Source of the DNA: Trebouxia sp. TZW2008
Taxonomy: Eukaryota > Chlorophyta > Trebouxiophyceae > Trebouxiales > Trebouxiaceae
Reading direction: 5' to 3'
Length of the DNA: 64,000 nt
NCBI GenBank assembly: GCA_002118135.1
Contig: BDIU01000094.1
Span: 6,551-70,550 of the forward strand
Position numbers and translations under genes: made by a program. This document shows positions 47,901-61,300 of this stretch, piece by piece (position 1 is the stretch's first letter; each line of letters begins with the position of its first letter). Under the pieces are notes generated by a model that was not told the DNA's origin, did no database searches, and saw only the letters and a list, made by a program, of their open reading frames with translations.

Positions 47901-50900
47901 CTCATCACAAACTTCCGTACCTCTTCAGCTCCACCTGTAGCATCAATATGGCATGACGGCAAGTCATCTGAGTACACTCAATCTAAAATTGCTGTATTGT
48001 ATGCACAGATACAGAAGATTGGTATGCACCACTGAAACAGCATATCTCAAGTCACTGTTGCCACCAGGAGGGTCCACGTTGCTTCAGTGAACACAGTGGC
48101 AGAGAATGCGGTCATACAGCATTACTTGGGAGCGCCTTACAAGCCATTCTTGACTCCCTTAAGTTTTCACAAAGACAAAGAAACGCGAAAGTCATGCAAG
48201 TAGAGAGTAAAAACATACCTGTCAAGCCATTGTTGGCAGCAACAAAGTCCACATTGCTGGGCAGGTAAGGTCCCTCAGACCGCACCGACCGCATGTACTT
48301 TTGAATGGCGCCATGGGTCCAGCGCTCATTGAATGCCATGGGCAGGTGCAGCACCCTCACAGGCAGTGTCACATCGTCAGCCTGCAACAAAAGAACAAAC
48401 CATCTCAGTGTTTACAGTCCTTGCCGTATGATCAAAAGTCAATTTTGAGACAATGCAGGTCAACAGCAGCTTGAGCTGCATTACTGCTGGATGGCGCCAT
48501 GGGTCTGACGCTGAATCAAAGCCATTGGCAGGTGAAGCACCCTCACAGGCAATGTCACATCGTCAGCCTGCAAAGGGGTCAGGTATCATTAGCATACTTT
48601 TGAAGAAGGTTTCAGCTGCAGCATAGCAGCACCCAATTTTGATGACACACATCAGCTTGAGCAGCATGTACTTCTAAATGGCGCCATGGGTCCAGCGCAG
48701 TAAAATGTTTGATCGTACAGATACTCAATCACAACAAGTTTCCTAGCAAGCACGCTGGCCTTGAGTAGTTGATGCTCTGTCTGCAGCAGAGTCTGCAGCA
48801 GTGGCCAGAGGCAACACTCATTGGTCATACTTAGTCATGCATCAGCGTGCGCCAGGGCTGAAATCTACTAGCCCCTGAATGCCCTGTCCTATGTACGCGA
48901 GACTAGGCATTGTGCGTGGCTCTAGTAGCACTGTGAAAGATCAGTGTATTCTGGGCAACTGCTGCTTGGCTTGACGCAATGACTGCAGCAGTGCGGCAAC
49001 AGGTAGAACTCGCTGACCTTACTCAGGCGTTCCACACCTAGCAACTTGCTGAAACGAGTACTTGTCACAACTTCCTTGCCCATATGTCACTGTGTACAGA
49101 CTGGGGCAGGAAAACAAGCACATCGGCAGTGTCAGATGTTGAGCTTGCCTTAGGTAGGTGCTGCTCTGTCTGAAACAGTGTCTGCAGCAGCGTGGCAAGA
49201 GACCCTGACACTATAATTCATCGGGTCGAGCGTTAGGGTTTGAAAACCCTAAGAAAATTTTACAATTCTATTTTTGTTAGGGGATTGATTGGGTTGTAGG
49301 GTTTAGGGTTTGAAGGTTTTCATTCGCTTCCCATGGTGGGAATCAAAACCCGATCAGTCATAATGCAGGGGGGCAACAGACAGCACTCAGTGGTTGTGCT
49401 CACTCATATAACACCTAGCACTTTCTGGAACATGCGCACGCAGCGAACTGTGCTTGGACTCAATCAAGCAATGATTGGAGTTATACCAGCAGTGTGAAGA
49501 TTTTAGAGTGACCTAACAAAATGGACCTGCCTTGAGCAATTGCTGCTCAGCTTGAAGCAACGTCTGCAGCAGCGTGGCAAGAGGCAGCACTCGGTGGTTG
49601 TTCCACTCATATAACACCTAGCACTTTCTGAAACATGCACATGCAGCGAACTGTGCTTGGACTCAACCAAGCAATGATTGGAGTTATATCAGCAGTGTGA
49701 GAATTTTCGAGTAACTTAACAGAATGGACTTGCCTTGAGCAATTGCTGCTCAGTCTGAAGCAACGTCTGCAGCGACGTGACAAGAGGCAACACTTGCTGG
49801 TCATACTCAATCATGCATGGCCGCATGCCAATATTGGTCTCTATAAGCCCGTAGATGCCCTGCTCTAAACTTGTACAACAATGGGCAATGTTATTGATCA
49901 TGTCAGCATCTTGAAAGACTATGTACCTTAGGTAACTGCTGCTCAGTTTGAAGCAATGTCTGCAGCAGAGTGGCGTCAGATTCAATCATGCATGACCGTA
50001 TGCCAAGGCTGGTCTCTACAAGCCCCTAGATGCCCTGCTCTAAGCTTGTACAACAATGGGCAATGTTATTGATCATGTCAGCGCTGTGAAAGAATATGTA
50101 CCTTAGGTAATTGCTGCTCAGTTTGAAGCAATGTCTGCAGCAAAGTGGCAAGGGGCAACACTCGCTGGTCATACTCAATCATGCATGAGCGCACTCCAGG
50201 GCTGGTCTCCACAAGCCCCTGAATGCCCTGCCCTGCTAGGTGCTTCTCCAGCTCATGTATTCGCACTCTGAGGTTGAGATCCAATTCCATGGGACCATAC
50301 TCAACTTGCACATACCTGCAAACACATTTTGTCTGAGTTCCTTCTTTGTCTTTGTGTCTCAATTTTGTAGCCGAGATTGCGGAATTGAAAGTCATCGAGT
50401 TTGAGTAATTGCATGTCAGGGCTGGTCTCCACCAGCCCCAGAATGTGCTGCCCTGCTGAGTGCTTCTCCAGCTCATGAATTCGCACTTTTGAGGTTGAGT
50501 TCCAAATCCATCAGGCCGTACTCAACCTGTACATATCTGCAGATACAAGCAGGAATAATTCACATGGGAAAGTGATGATCCCGGTCACTTTAGCGCATTA
50601 CAAAGCCTCAGTCATTGCGCCAGTCTGGCCAAAACAGCCTGGGTCGTGTACATCTCAAGAATCAAATGTCCTGCTGATCAGTGCTTCACCTAGATTCATC
50701 TTAGCATGGTAATGACTCAAGGGTATAGATGCAAAACCCTCTTGCAAAGATGCTGATCCATACCTGTCGCCGGCCAGGCGGAAGATTGCTCCAGGGTGGT
50801 TTTCTGAGGCTGGGATTCGGGCCAGAACGGCCTGAGTTTGGGGCATTTCAGGTGCAACTGCTCTGCTGGTCAGGGCCTCAAGCTCATGTTCTAGTTTGGC

Positions 50901-53900
50901 ACCAGATTTGAGCTTGCTGGCTGCCTCAAGTCTCAAAAGCTCCACCATGTGATCCATCTTGAGACACTCCTTGTAGGCAGCATCTGCAGTGGAGGAGTTA
51001 TAAGACCATGAGCATACTTTGCTTTTGATGCTGCGCAAGTTTCTTCATGACTTTGACAGCGGCTGTCATGCATGAGCTAGAAGGACGGCAGATGGTAAAA
51101 TGATCGGTATTGAATTGTGATTCCTGGTTTGAGCTTCGTCTTGTCATGCTGCTTCAAATACGCCAAAGCAGATCAGCAAAAAACAATCAGCCCTCTGATT
51201 ACAGGGTCTTACCAAGAGCATGCAGTTCTGTACTTGGAATTGTTTGCTTGAAACGCACTCCATTACCAGCACACACTGTTCCCATCTTCCCAAGAGCACA
51301 GGCGATGTTTGTGATCAACACAGCTTGGCAGCATGGTTTGAATGTGATAACTGATGCCGGGAAGATGACGGCTATACCAATGGTTGCTGAAGAAGAAGAG
51401 TGCTGTACCTAGGGTTGTTTGCTTGAAACGCACTCCATTGCCAGCACACGCTTTTCCCCTCTTCCCAAGAGCACAGGCAATGCTTGTGATCAACACAGCG
51501 TGGCAGCATGGTTTGAATGTGATGATTGATGCTGGGAAGAAGATGGCTATGCCAACGGTTGCTGATAAAAAAGAGTGCTGTACCTAGGGTTGTTTGCTTG
51601 AAACGCACTCCATTGCCGACACACGCTTTTCCCGTCTTCTCAAGAGCACAGGCAATGCTTGTGATCAACACAGCATGGCAGCATGGTTTGAATGTGATGA
51701 CTGATGCCGGGAAGACCGCGCTTATACCAATGGTTGCTGAAGAAGAAGAGTGCTGTACCTAGGGTTGTTTGCTTGAAGCGCACTCCATCACCCGCACATA
51801 CTTGACCCATTTTCCAGAGGGCAGTGCTGGTGATTGTGGCTGGGCACACAAAGCCTCCCAGGCTGGGGCCATCAAACATGAGGGCTACGGGCATGTCACC
51901 TGCAACAATAGGCTTGGACTTCAGCCCTTGACTTATATGGCTGTGTGGAGGAAACGATGATGATGGCTGGACACACAAATTGTACCAGAGTTGGGCCATC
52001 AAACATGAGAGCTATGGGCATGTCACCTGCATCAGTAAGAATCAAGGTCAAAACTTGAGTTACGCTGCAAAAATGTCTGAGACGTCCTAGGCTGGCCTGT
52101 TTGTGAAGCCTATGAGACTGGGACTGTCAAACATGAGAGCTGTGGGCATGTCATCTGCATTGATAGGGTATGAGGTCAAGCCTTGAATTGCAATATAGAA
52201 GGCCCTGAAGGGTCTGAACTTGGGGCCATCCAACATGAGAGCATCAGCAGGGTTAGAGTTCACGCTTGAGCTGAATTGCGGAAAAACCCCCTGAAGTCTA
52301 GAATGAGGCAGACCCCAAAGCTATAGACACATCAGTCACTCAGCATCTAAGCTCAGCTCCTTGGTCATCCTGTTAAAGGGCATCTCATAGGCGCCGTACA
52401 TTTCCAAAATCAGGAACAGTTGAAAACGACCTCAGTGCTAACTTCACATTGCAAGGCATGCATATGCTTCATCACACAGATTGCTAAAAGCAGGCATTGT
52501 GACCCTTCCAGGCTGTGGGGTTTGAGGACTGCAATGATCAGCTGAAGTCATTGCACTTCATTGAGTCAGGAGCCAGAGGCTTACCTGTGAAGTTGATGGT
52601 GCCAATTGCATAGACATGGTCATGGACATTAGAGGGGTGGGACCCCCCCTCACCCCCATCAGGCCTGGCAAACTTGGGCCTAGGCCCTTGCAGCCTGATT
52701 CCTAACCTGTTCCTGTAGTCATTCAAGTCAGGCTTCAGACACACATCTGATGCAAGCTGGACATGCAATGCTTTTCCATGAGCAGCTCAGCAGGGATCAG
52801 CCTGCAGTAGCAATGCAGGACTCAAAAGCTGCGTCATGAGTACTAGACTTGTATGCAAAAGTCTACACCATATGATGATGATGGTGATGATGATGATGCA
52901 TGCTGAAGCATGCTGAAGCTGATGGGTCACATCATGCAGAGCAGCAGAAGCAACCTTTGACCCTTGCTCACTGGCTTATCTCGCATCGTACAGGGCTTCC
53001 ACGGCCAAGTGACCAAGAAGCAAGGGTAGCTTTAGATGCATAGTAGCTGTGCTGCAGTACAGCTGTGAGATAGTCAGAAGCTCTTACGAGTTGTAGTGGA
53101 CTTTGTAGGTCGATGAGTAGAAGGTGGAGATGTCATCTGGGGTGAAGTAGTCAGGCTCAGCATTAGGCCCTGGCAGAACCTCCACCTCCCAAGCTGCCTC
53201 ACCACCTGTAACCCACGCAGCATGTCAGGTATGTCAAGTTTCATGTAAGCGGTTGCAACACGTCATGACTGAAACATTCTGTGCACAACGCATGTCACAC
53301 TTGTGAGATGAACTTTGTAGCTTGATGAGTAGAAGGTGGAGATGTCACCAGACATGAAGTAGTCAGGCTCAGCATTTGGCCTGGGCAAAAGCTCCTCCGC
53401 ACCTGTCATTTCAACACCTCATTTGCTTTGTTTTATTTCATTTGTTGTAGCCTAGTCACTAGTGGAGAAAAGGCACATCACAAACGAGCAATGCATCACT
53501 AGCACAACGTCAGATTTGTCAGATACGTCTGATCACGTGAACATGTCTTGAGCAGAAATCTCTATGCATGATGCACGTCACACATCTTGTCACCCCAGGG
53601 ACAATCATATCTGTTGCAAAATGTGTTATACGCTGTACATGCGCCGTGTCTGCAGTAGGACATATCTGAGCCTGAACCCTACATTGCAACCCCAACTGTG
53701 TGACTGACCTGCATAGGAGGGCATCCAGGCAGTGGGCACTTGCAACCCCTCCAGGATGCCAGTGGGGGTGGTCAGGGGTAGAGGGACAAGGTCTCCTTTC
53801 CTAAGTGCCCTTCCCTACATGCCAAACCAGCACTGTTTTCAGTCAGCCATGGTAATGGTGTAAAGCATAGAATCTTCAGCCACACTTACCATCCCAGACC

Positions 53901-56900
53901 ATGTGCACAATATAGCTAGCGTTAGTTGGCGACTTTGCATTTAGTTCCAGACAAATAATGACGCAGACAAGCTAAATTTGAGAAGTATCTCTGAATCCTA
54001 ATGATTTTTTCCAATCCTAGTGATTATTTCCAGCAGTGTCTAGAAACAAAAAGCAGACGATGCACCTGCAGGCCACCAAGCTTTCCACCAGGAAAAGTTG
54101 ACCTGCTGCCAAGATACAAAGGCACGTCCAGGCCGCCGCCGACCGCAATGTACCCTCTACACCCCGCCGGCTGCCCTTCGGACTTCCCATTGGCCGACTG
54201 CCCTTCGGCTGTCCCATCGGCTGGCCGGCTGCCTTTCGACGCCTGCCCTTCGACTTTCCCGATGGCCAGAAGGCTCCCTTTCGGGGCTTTGAAGCTCTGC
54301 CAAAGGGGAAGCGGTTTGCCGTCTAGTGTGGCCTTGAACGCAGCGCCGGTCACTGCTACAATCAGGTCTGTGTGGAAGCGAAGTGTTGGTCCTGTCACAC
54401 CAGACACAACATATTTGAAGGTCCAGGTCAGATCTTGAGCAGAGTAAAAACATGCCATGATGCGACCAGGTCGCAAGAAACACCTAGACCTGTTGGCAGG
54501 AAGGGCACAACACCAATTTCTGTTCTAGGCTTGCCTACAGACTGGCAGACACTGTGCTGATCTTGGCAAGGCATGCTGTGCACGCTGTGCAGATATTGGC
54601 GAGGCATGCTGGGCATGCCGTTGCGCAAATGGAGGGATGTAATTTGCATGCCGTGTCTTGCATGCCAAGCGCTGTTGGCATTGCTATGCCATCGGCAAAA
54701 AGCATCTGCACAGACGGCTTCAACCACAGGTACACTGCACCTGACAGGGTGAATTCCAGGCCAGCAGTCCCTTCATCATTGTTCCATGTAGTGTTGTCCA
54801 AGGGAAAGGACTAAAGAGCAACACATGCATGCTATGCACGCTGCACATGCTGTGCATGTTATATGCGCTGTGCATGCTGTGTATGTTGTGCTTCCCTTGA
54901 CAAGGCGACTTCCATGCCAGCAGCCCCTTCATCATTGCCCGCCAAGGCATTAGCCAGCCTAAAGGCAAACGACTGAAATGCAATAGGTGCATGCAATGCA
55001 CACAGGCCATGCTGCGCACGCTGCGCATGCTATGTATGCTGTGCTTCACCTGACAAGGTGATCTCCAGGCCTGCAGCCCCTTCATCATTGCCGACCAGGG
55101 CGTTAGCCAGCCTGAAGGCAAAGGAGTCCATTGGGCCGGAAGGGGGGACCCCAATGTGCCATAGCTTTGTCCTGCCAGGCCAGTCCTGCAGATTCACATT
55201 CAAATGCCAAAAAAGTTCATGTATCTTGCACATCATGGTCATGACGGGTGGTTGTCAGGCCATCTTACAGTAGAGTGCGTTGGACATGGTCAGTTCATAT
55301 GATTACGCACTGTCTGAGAGTGCCGCTGCTTTGCTCTGCCAGGGAATTGCTTCAAAATCACAATATACCCTTCACGACATTTGCGCATTGTCTTTTCTGC
55401 TGTAACAACACGCAGTATGCAGACATGCCCTGTAGGCTTGTGCACACACCTGCACAGTGTTGTTCATGCTGGGCTGCACAAAAAATGGCTGCGAGGGGAA
55501 AATGCAAACTTCCCTCAGACCTGAAGTCGTCTTATACCAAAGTTTGTTGACTAATTACCTGAGTCACGGTCAGGCAATGTTGCTCATGCTTTTCAGGCAC
55601 ACTTGCTTGAGGCTGTTCGTGACACGTCAGAAGCTTGCAAAAGATTTGAAGCTTGAGAAACATGTGACCTGCATAGTGGTGTTCATGCCAGGTATCACAA
55701 CCTCCATGCCGTGAGGCAAGAAGGCCAGCTCCTCCTTCTAGAAGAGCGAGATTGTATCAGCAGCGGCAAAGCGTGGGTCAGCAACGACACATGCCAGCAG
55801 GGGCCCACAAGTGCACAATGTCAAGGGCAAATCAACCCAAGCTGTTCATGGCATTCTGCAGTTGTTCTTGAGCTTAAGGGCAACTGACCTGCACAGTGGT
55901 ACTCATGCCGTGCAGGACCAACATTTGCCCTGTGGAAAGCAGGACTTGAGCCACAGACATCCAGTGCCTGTGCTAGAACAGCTAGTGTGTTGTGAACAGC
56001 ATCATCACAGTGATAACTGAAGACGACTGACCTGCACAGTGGTGTTCATGCCAGGCTCCACAACCTCAATGCCATGGGGAGAGAACTGTAGCTCCTTAAG
56101 AAAGCTGGTGGTTGTATCGCCAGCAGCAAAGCGCGGGTCAGCAATGACGCATGCAAGGTAGTCCTTGTTGCTGGGCACACCCATCACCTACACCAGCCCA
56201 AGCAGCTCAGCACACGCTCCACAAGACATTGCGATCCTGTTGTAATCAGGTCAGGTGAAATTGCGCCAAGGTAAATTGCGGTAAGGCCGGCTCAGGTCAG
56301 GTCAAACCCCAGGCAGGCAGGCAGGCAATACAGAGTCAGCACAAAATTTGGCAACACAAGCAAGCGCTTCGTCAGGTGATGGCCATACAGAGATCTTCTC
56401 CAGTGCTGACCTGAGTCTCTGCAAGAGCGTTGCTCATCTTCTTGGTGGCAGCTGGGCGGTCAGGGGCAAAGACCATAAGCTTGGCCAGCAGTGAGTCATA
56501 GTGGGGGCTGATGGTGGTGCCCCTCTCTATCCAGCTGTCCACCCTCACCCCTGCATTGTGAACTGTATCAGTAGACAGCAACATATCACTTCAATGGCAA
56601 CAGTTGCTGCTGCTACGCAGTGCTTGGTCAGAAGCAATGAACTGATGGTTGTGCTCCTCTGTACCCAGCTGTCCACTCTAACTCCTGCATCAGTGGACTG
56701 CATTAGAAGACAGGATCACCCCTGCATCAGAAAGCCGGCCGCACATCATGACAGCAAACACAATAGATTCGGCCATCAGTAATAGTGGGGGCTTATAGTG
56801 GTGCCCCTCTGTACCCAGCTGCCCATTGACCCCTGCAAGGATTCACTATATCAGTAGACATGAACTGATCTTTTCTGTACTGTGAACCTGAGCGGGCGTA

Positions 56901-58336
56901 TGCTGTGGTGAAAGTCACTGTGTATGTAGTCTGATTACCATTGCACTATGCTTTGTGTCCAGCTCAGCTGGGCAGCAGAATGCACGTACCATGCAAGCTT
57001 CACAGGGTTGTGCGAGTGCTTGAATGCAAAGCTCATGACAAGCAAGGACCAACATGCAGACATTGGTGAGTATCGCAGGAGCTGCTGCACACATTTACCA
57101 TGTAAACAAGAAAGGTGGCTGATTGATTATATCTGGGCAACGGCTTATGACAAGTACTTGACACCTACTTGAGACACACATGGCGCCTGTATTCCAGTTA
57201 CACAACACCTATATGACAACATACATAGGCAGGACCTATGTGAGACAAATATGGCACCTGTCAAGTACAAGCAGTGTGTACGATCAGTACACAACCATAT
57301 GGCACCTACCCGGGCTGCCTCTTTAGACAGATGCTCTCGCTATGACGCTAATGGCATAGACTGTCCTGTTTTTCTTTTCATGCACCTACACGAGACAAAC
57401 ATAACCCCTGCGTGGCATCTACATGAGACCATGCATAAGCAGCACCAACCTGTATCATGGCTGCACTGTGGCCACTCGACAAGGGCCAAAGTGCCGGCTG
57501 ATGGGGCAAAGTCCTTAAAGGGGTCTTCAGCGTTGATCCTCACTTCAATGGCATGACCCTTGTGACTTGGCTTGAAATCCACTAGGTTCTCACCCTGTGA
57601 TCAGTCACAGGATTCAAGATATGGGCAGGCAGGGCAGGGCAGGGCAGGGCAGGGCAGGGCAGGGCAGGGCAGGGCAGGGCAGGGCAAGTTTGCTACAAAC
57701 AGACATTGCAATTTCTTGAAGACTGCAAGCGCGGCAGTACCTGGAAGCTAGTGCGCTGCGGCTGAATGCACCCTGCAGAGATCATAGAATGTCACCAGCA
57801 AGTATGCAAAGACCGCACATAAAATCGACAAAGGCAGCAATGCCTTGAAGCCTGGGGACTTCAATCTTGAAGTGGCAAGCCACCACATCCACATGTTCAA
57901 TTTCAAGTCAATCACTTCACGATTAACAGTAGAATGGAACCAGCAACGCAAGCAATTAGTGGTACCTTGAAGCCTGGGCACTGGAGCTTGAGCTGCCAAG
58001 CCACCAGGTCCACCCTGTTTACCATCTCTGTGATGCCGTGCTCCACCTACAGCCAAAGTGTCAAGATCATTGACAATGTCCCGTCTGACTTGCATTCTCA
58101 GCCACTTTATTGTCATTGCATTCAAGCTTCAGACAGTGTTTTGTGAGCTGACATGTTGCTCTTGAGCACGGCATGTGTGGGTGTTAACAATCTATCAAAG
58201 TGTTGCCTGGACTGAAGTGAGCACTGGCAAGCATTGTCACATAGTTTCTAGCATTCAGTCAGTAAGCAACAAAGGCAGCCTGGCACTTGCTTCAACCTGC
58301 GTATCCATATGAGCATCCTTCGTGCTGACACATTGC

Positions 58337-58394
<58 letters not shown>

Positions 58395-61300
58395 GCTATC
58401 CCTGTTGCTGCTGTCTTTGTGGCAACAAGTACTTTTGTGTCTGGACAGAGCAGAAGAGCACTTATGGCCACATGGAAAGCAGCCGCAGGGACAGCAGCAG
58501 CAGCAGCGATATGTCAGCACCAAGTGCAGCGTGAAGGTTGCTTATGTGAATACTCAGGTTGGAGCAAAGGCCAAGCTACCTTTGTTGCTTGTTGACTGCA
58601 TGCCAGACACTGCATCACAAAGCTTGCGAATGTTGAGTCAGAGCCCAGCCAATACACAGGTAGATGGCACCAACACATGCTGTACATGCTGTGCAATGTC
58701 AATCTACTGACTGATGCAAAACAGACACAATGGGTTTGCTTGTGATCTTGAGTCTTGCCTCACCTGCAAGCGAGTATTGACTTCCAGGAAGTAAAACTTG
58801 GCGGTGTCATCATCTACCAGGAACTCTACTGTGCCAGCAGACCTGTACTTGGCTGCAGCACCCAAACGCTGTGCAGCTGCGGCAAGCTCCTCACGCAAGT
58901 TGGAACTTTGCTTTTCTGCAGCAGGCACACAGACCCTTCGTATGCAATGTGAGTGACAAGTCAAGTGAGGGCAATGAAGTTCTGTACACGATCTGGCTCT
59001 GGAAGAGCCTAAGCGCTGTGCAGCAGCAGCAAGTTGGCAGTGTCATTGTGCACTAGAAGATCTACTGTGCCAGTTGATCGGTACTTGGCTGCAGCACCCA
59101 GACGCTGTGCAGCAGCAGCTAGCTCTCCTCTCAACTCAGATCCTTGCTTCTCTGCAGCACTCTCATCTCTGTCACGTGTGTGACATATGCAATGTGATAG
59201 AAACACCACACGAGCAACTTTCCTAGTAAAGATTGTTGCCTGGCTGCAGTACCTAGGCGCTGTGGAGCTGCAGCAAGCTCCTCATGCAACTCTGACCCTT
59301 GCTTCTCTGCAGTTTCAAAGTAACGTCATCATACGTAGCATGGCTCACAAGGCATGTGGCTGCAGTGCCCTGTGTAGAACGCAGGTCTGGCCAAGCCTAG
59401 GCGCTGTGCAGCAGCAGCAACCTCCTCATGCAATATGGAACTTTGCTTTTCTGCAGCATTTGCATATTTGTGTGCTCTCCAACAAAGGTTGAATAGTTGC
59501 ACAGCAATCTCATCTGCATTCCGAGTGCAAGGAAACTAGGTGCTGTGCAGCAGCAGCAAGCTCCTCACGCAAGTTGGAACTCTGCTCTCTGCAGCATGCA
59601 CACAAAACCTTCATACGCAATATGAATGCCAACGCAAATGACGGCCATATAAGTCTGTACAGGATCTACTTCTGGAAGAGCTTAAGCGCTTTGCAGCTGC
59701 AGCAAGCTCCTCACGCAATTGTGACCCTTGCTTCTCTTTAATGATGACTTGTATGTGTCAGGTGTGCTACTTAGCTTGCTACATGATGACAAACCAAGAG
59801 ACAGGTCAATCAACACGGCCATGGCATGTATAATATTGAGTTACAACAGTGTACAAGAAACACTTTTGCTTTCAGGACAACAGCAGCCAGCAGTTGACAA
59901 GAAGGGAGCAAGTGATAAGCCCGGCAAAGGCAAGAAGCAGAAGCAGAAAGGCGCTTATGCCCCACAGAGGCTACTTCCTGCAGTGTGCAAGGTGACTCCG
60001 CACTTCAAAAATACATGAGCAGCACGATGTTGACTGTGCCAGCACACCAATTTTGGGGTGCAGCGCCTAGATGCTGTGCAACTGCAGCAAGCCTCTCTCT
60101 CAACTCAGATTCTTGCTTGTCTGCGGCAAACTTCTCACCTACATGTTACGCTTGCTTCATGCAGTCAGGGCACCTTTCCAAAATTAGCTGTGCAGCGGCA
60201 AAGTAACCAAGATGATCAGAGGAGTATATCTACACGTTTCATCTGCTCTGAAACTCGTATATCACCAACATAAGGCGAAGGGGTTTCTCCACAGTCTTAT
60301 GATGGCGCCTCTGAGTGGAGCGCTCCCATTTCACGAAAGCCTTGCCCTCTGAATGTCAAGGTGCCTTTCTACAGGCTGAATAATGCTTGCTCCAATGGAC
60401 AAGTGCCTTACCCACGTAAGGCGAAGGGGTCTCCTCCACAATTTTCTGGTGCCGCCGCTGAATGGAGCACTCCCGCTCCACAAAGGTCACCATGTTGCCT
60501 TGGCCGTCCCCAAACATCTGCACCTCAATATGGCGCGCCCGCTGTACATACTTCTCAATAAACACCCCAGCATCTCCAAAATTGGCCTTGCCTTGCCTGG
60601 AAAAATGCAAAACACCTGAGTCCAAACCCATGTGCAGCTCACTGTGGTGCGCCCGCTGCACATACTTCTCTATAAACACTCCAGCATCCCCAAAGTTGGC
60701 TTTGCCTTGCCTGAGCAGAACAAGTAGTTGCCTTGCTGAACACACATGTGCAAAGTCCTGTTTCACAGGAGCACCCATGCTGCTTTGGCCGTCACAAAAC
60801 ATCTGCACCTGAATGTGGTGCCCGCGCTGCACATACTTCTCAATGAACCCTACAGCATCTCTGGCTTTGCCTTGCCTGGGAGCAGAAAACATGGAGTCGT
60901 ACTGCAGCTGCAGGTGAAGGTTGATGTGTTTAGGCGTCATGGAGGCTGCAGTTCAGCAGAGAGGATGCAAGGACGCGCTGGGCACGCTGTTGCAGAAATC
61001 GGATGCAAGTTGCAAGCATGTGCATCAACCGCATGTGCGTCTCAGCAGACAGGCAGCAAGGGGTCAGGGACAAACATGGACAGAACTCTTATGGCAGCTC
61101 TTTTGCGCAGCCCCCTTACCAGTGCACCCTTCAAATGAGTAACAAGGAAACAGAACAAGCAGATGTGATCAGGGCTGAAAAGTCAGCTGTGCTTGGTCAA
61201 TACGCAGCACTAAAAACGTGCTATCAGCAGCATTCGCAGGCATTCTCACATTTAGGTATGCACGGTCCATCTCCAGAGATACTAGGCAGACAACCGTGTG

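Noticed and set aside
58309..58710. Leu-rich plus-strand frame that looks like a membrane segment
   Set aside because: It is produced by the CTG microsatellite in a urea carboxylase intron.
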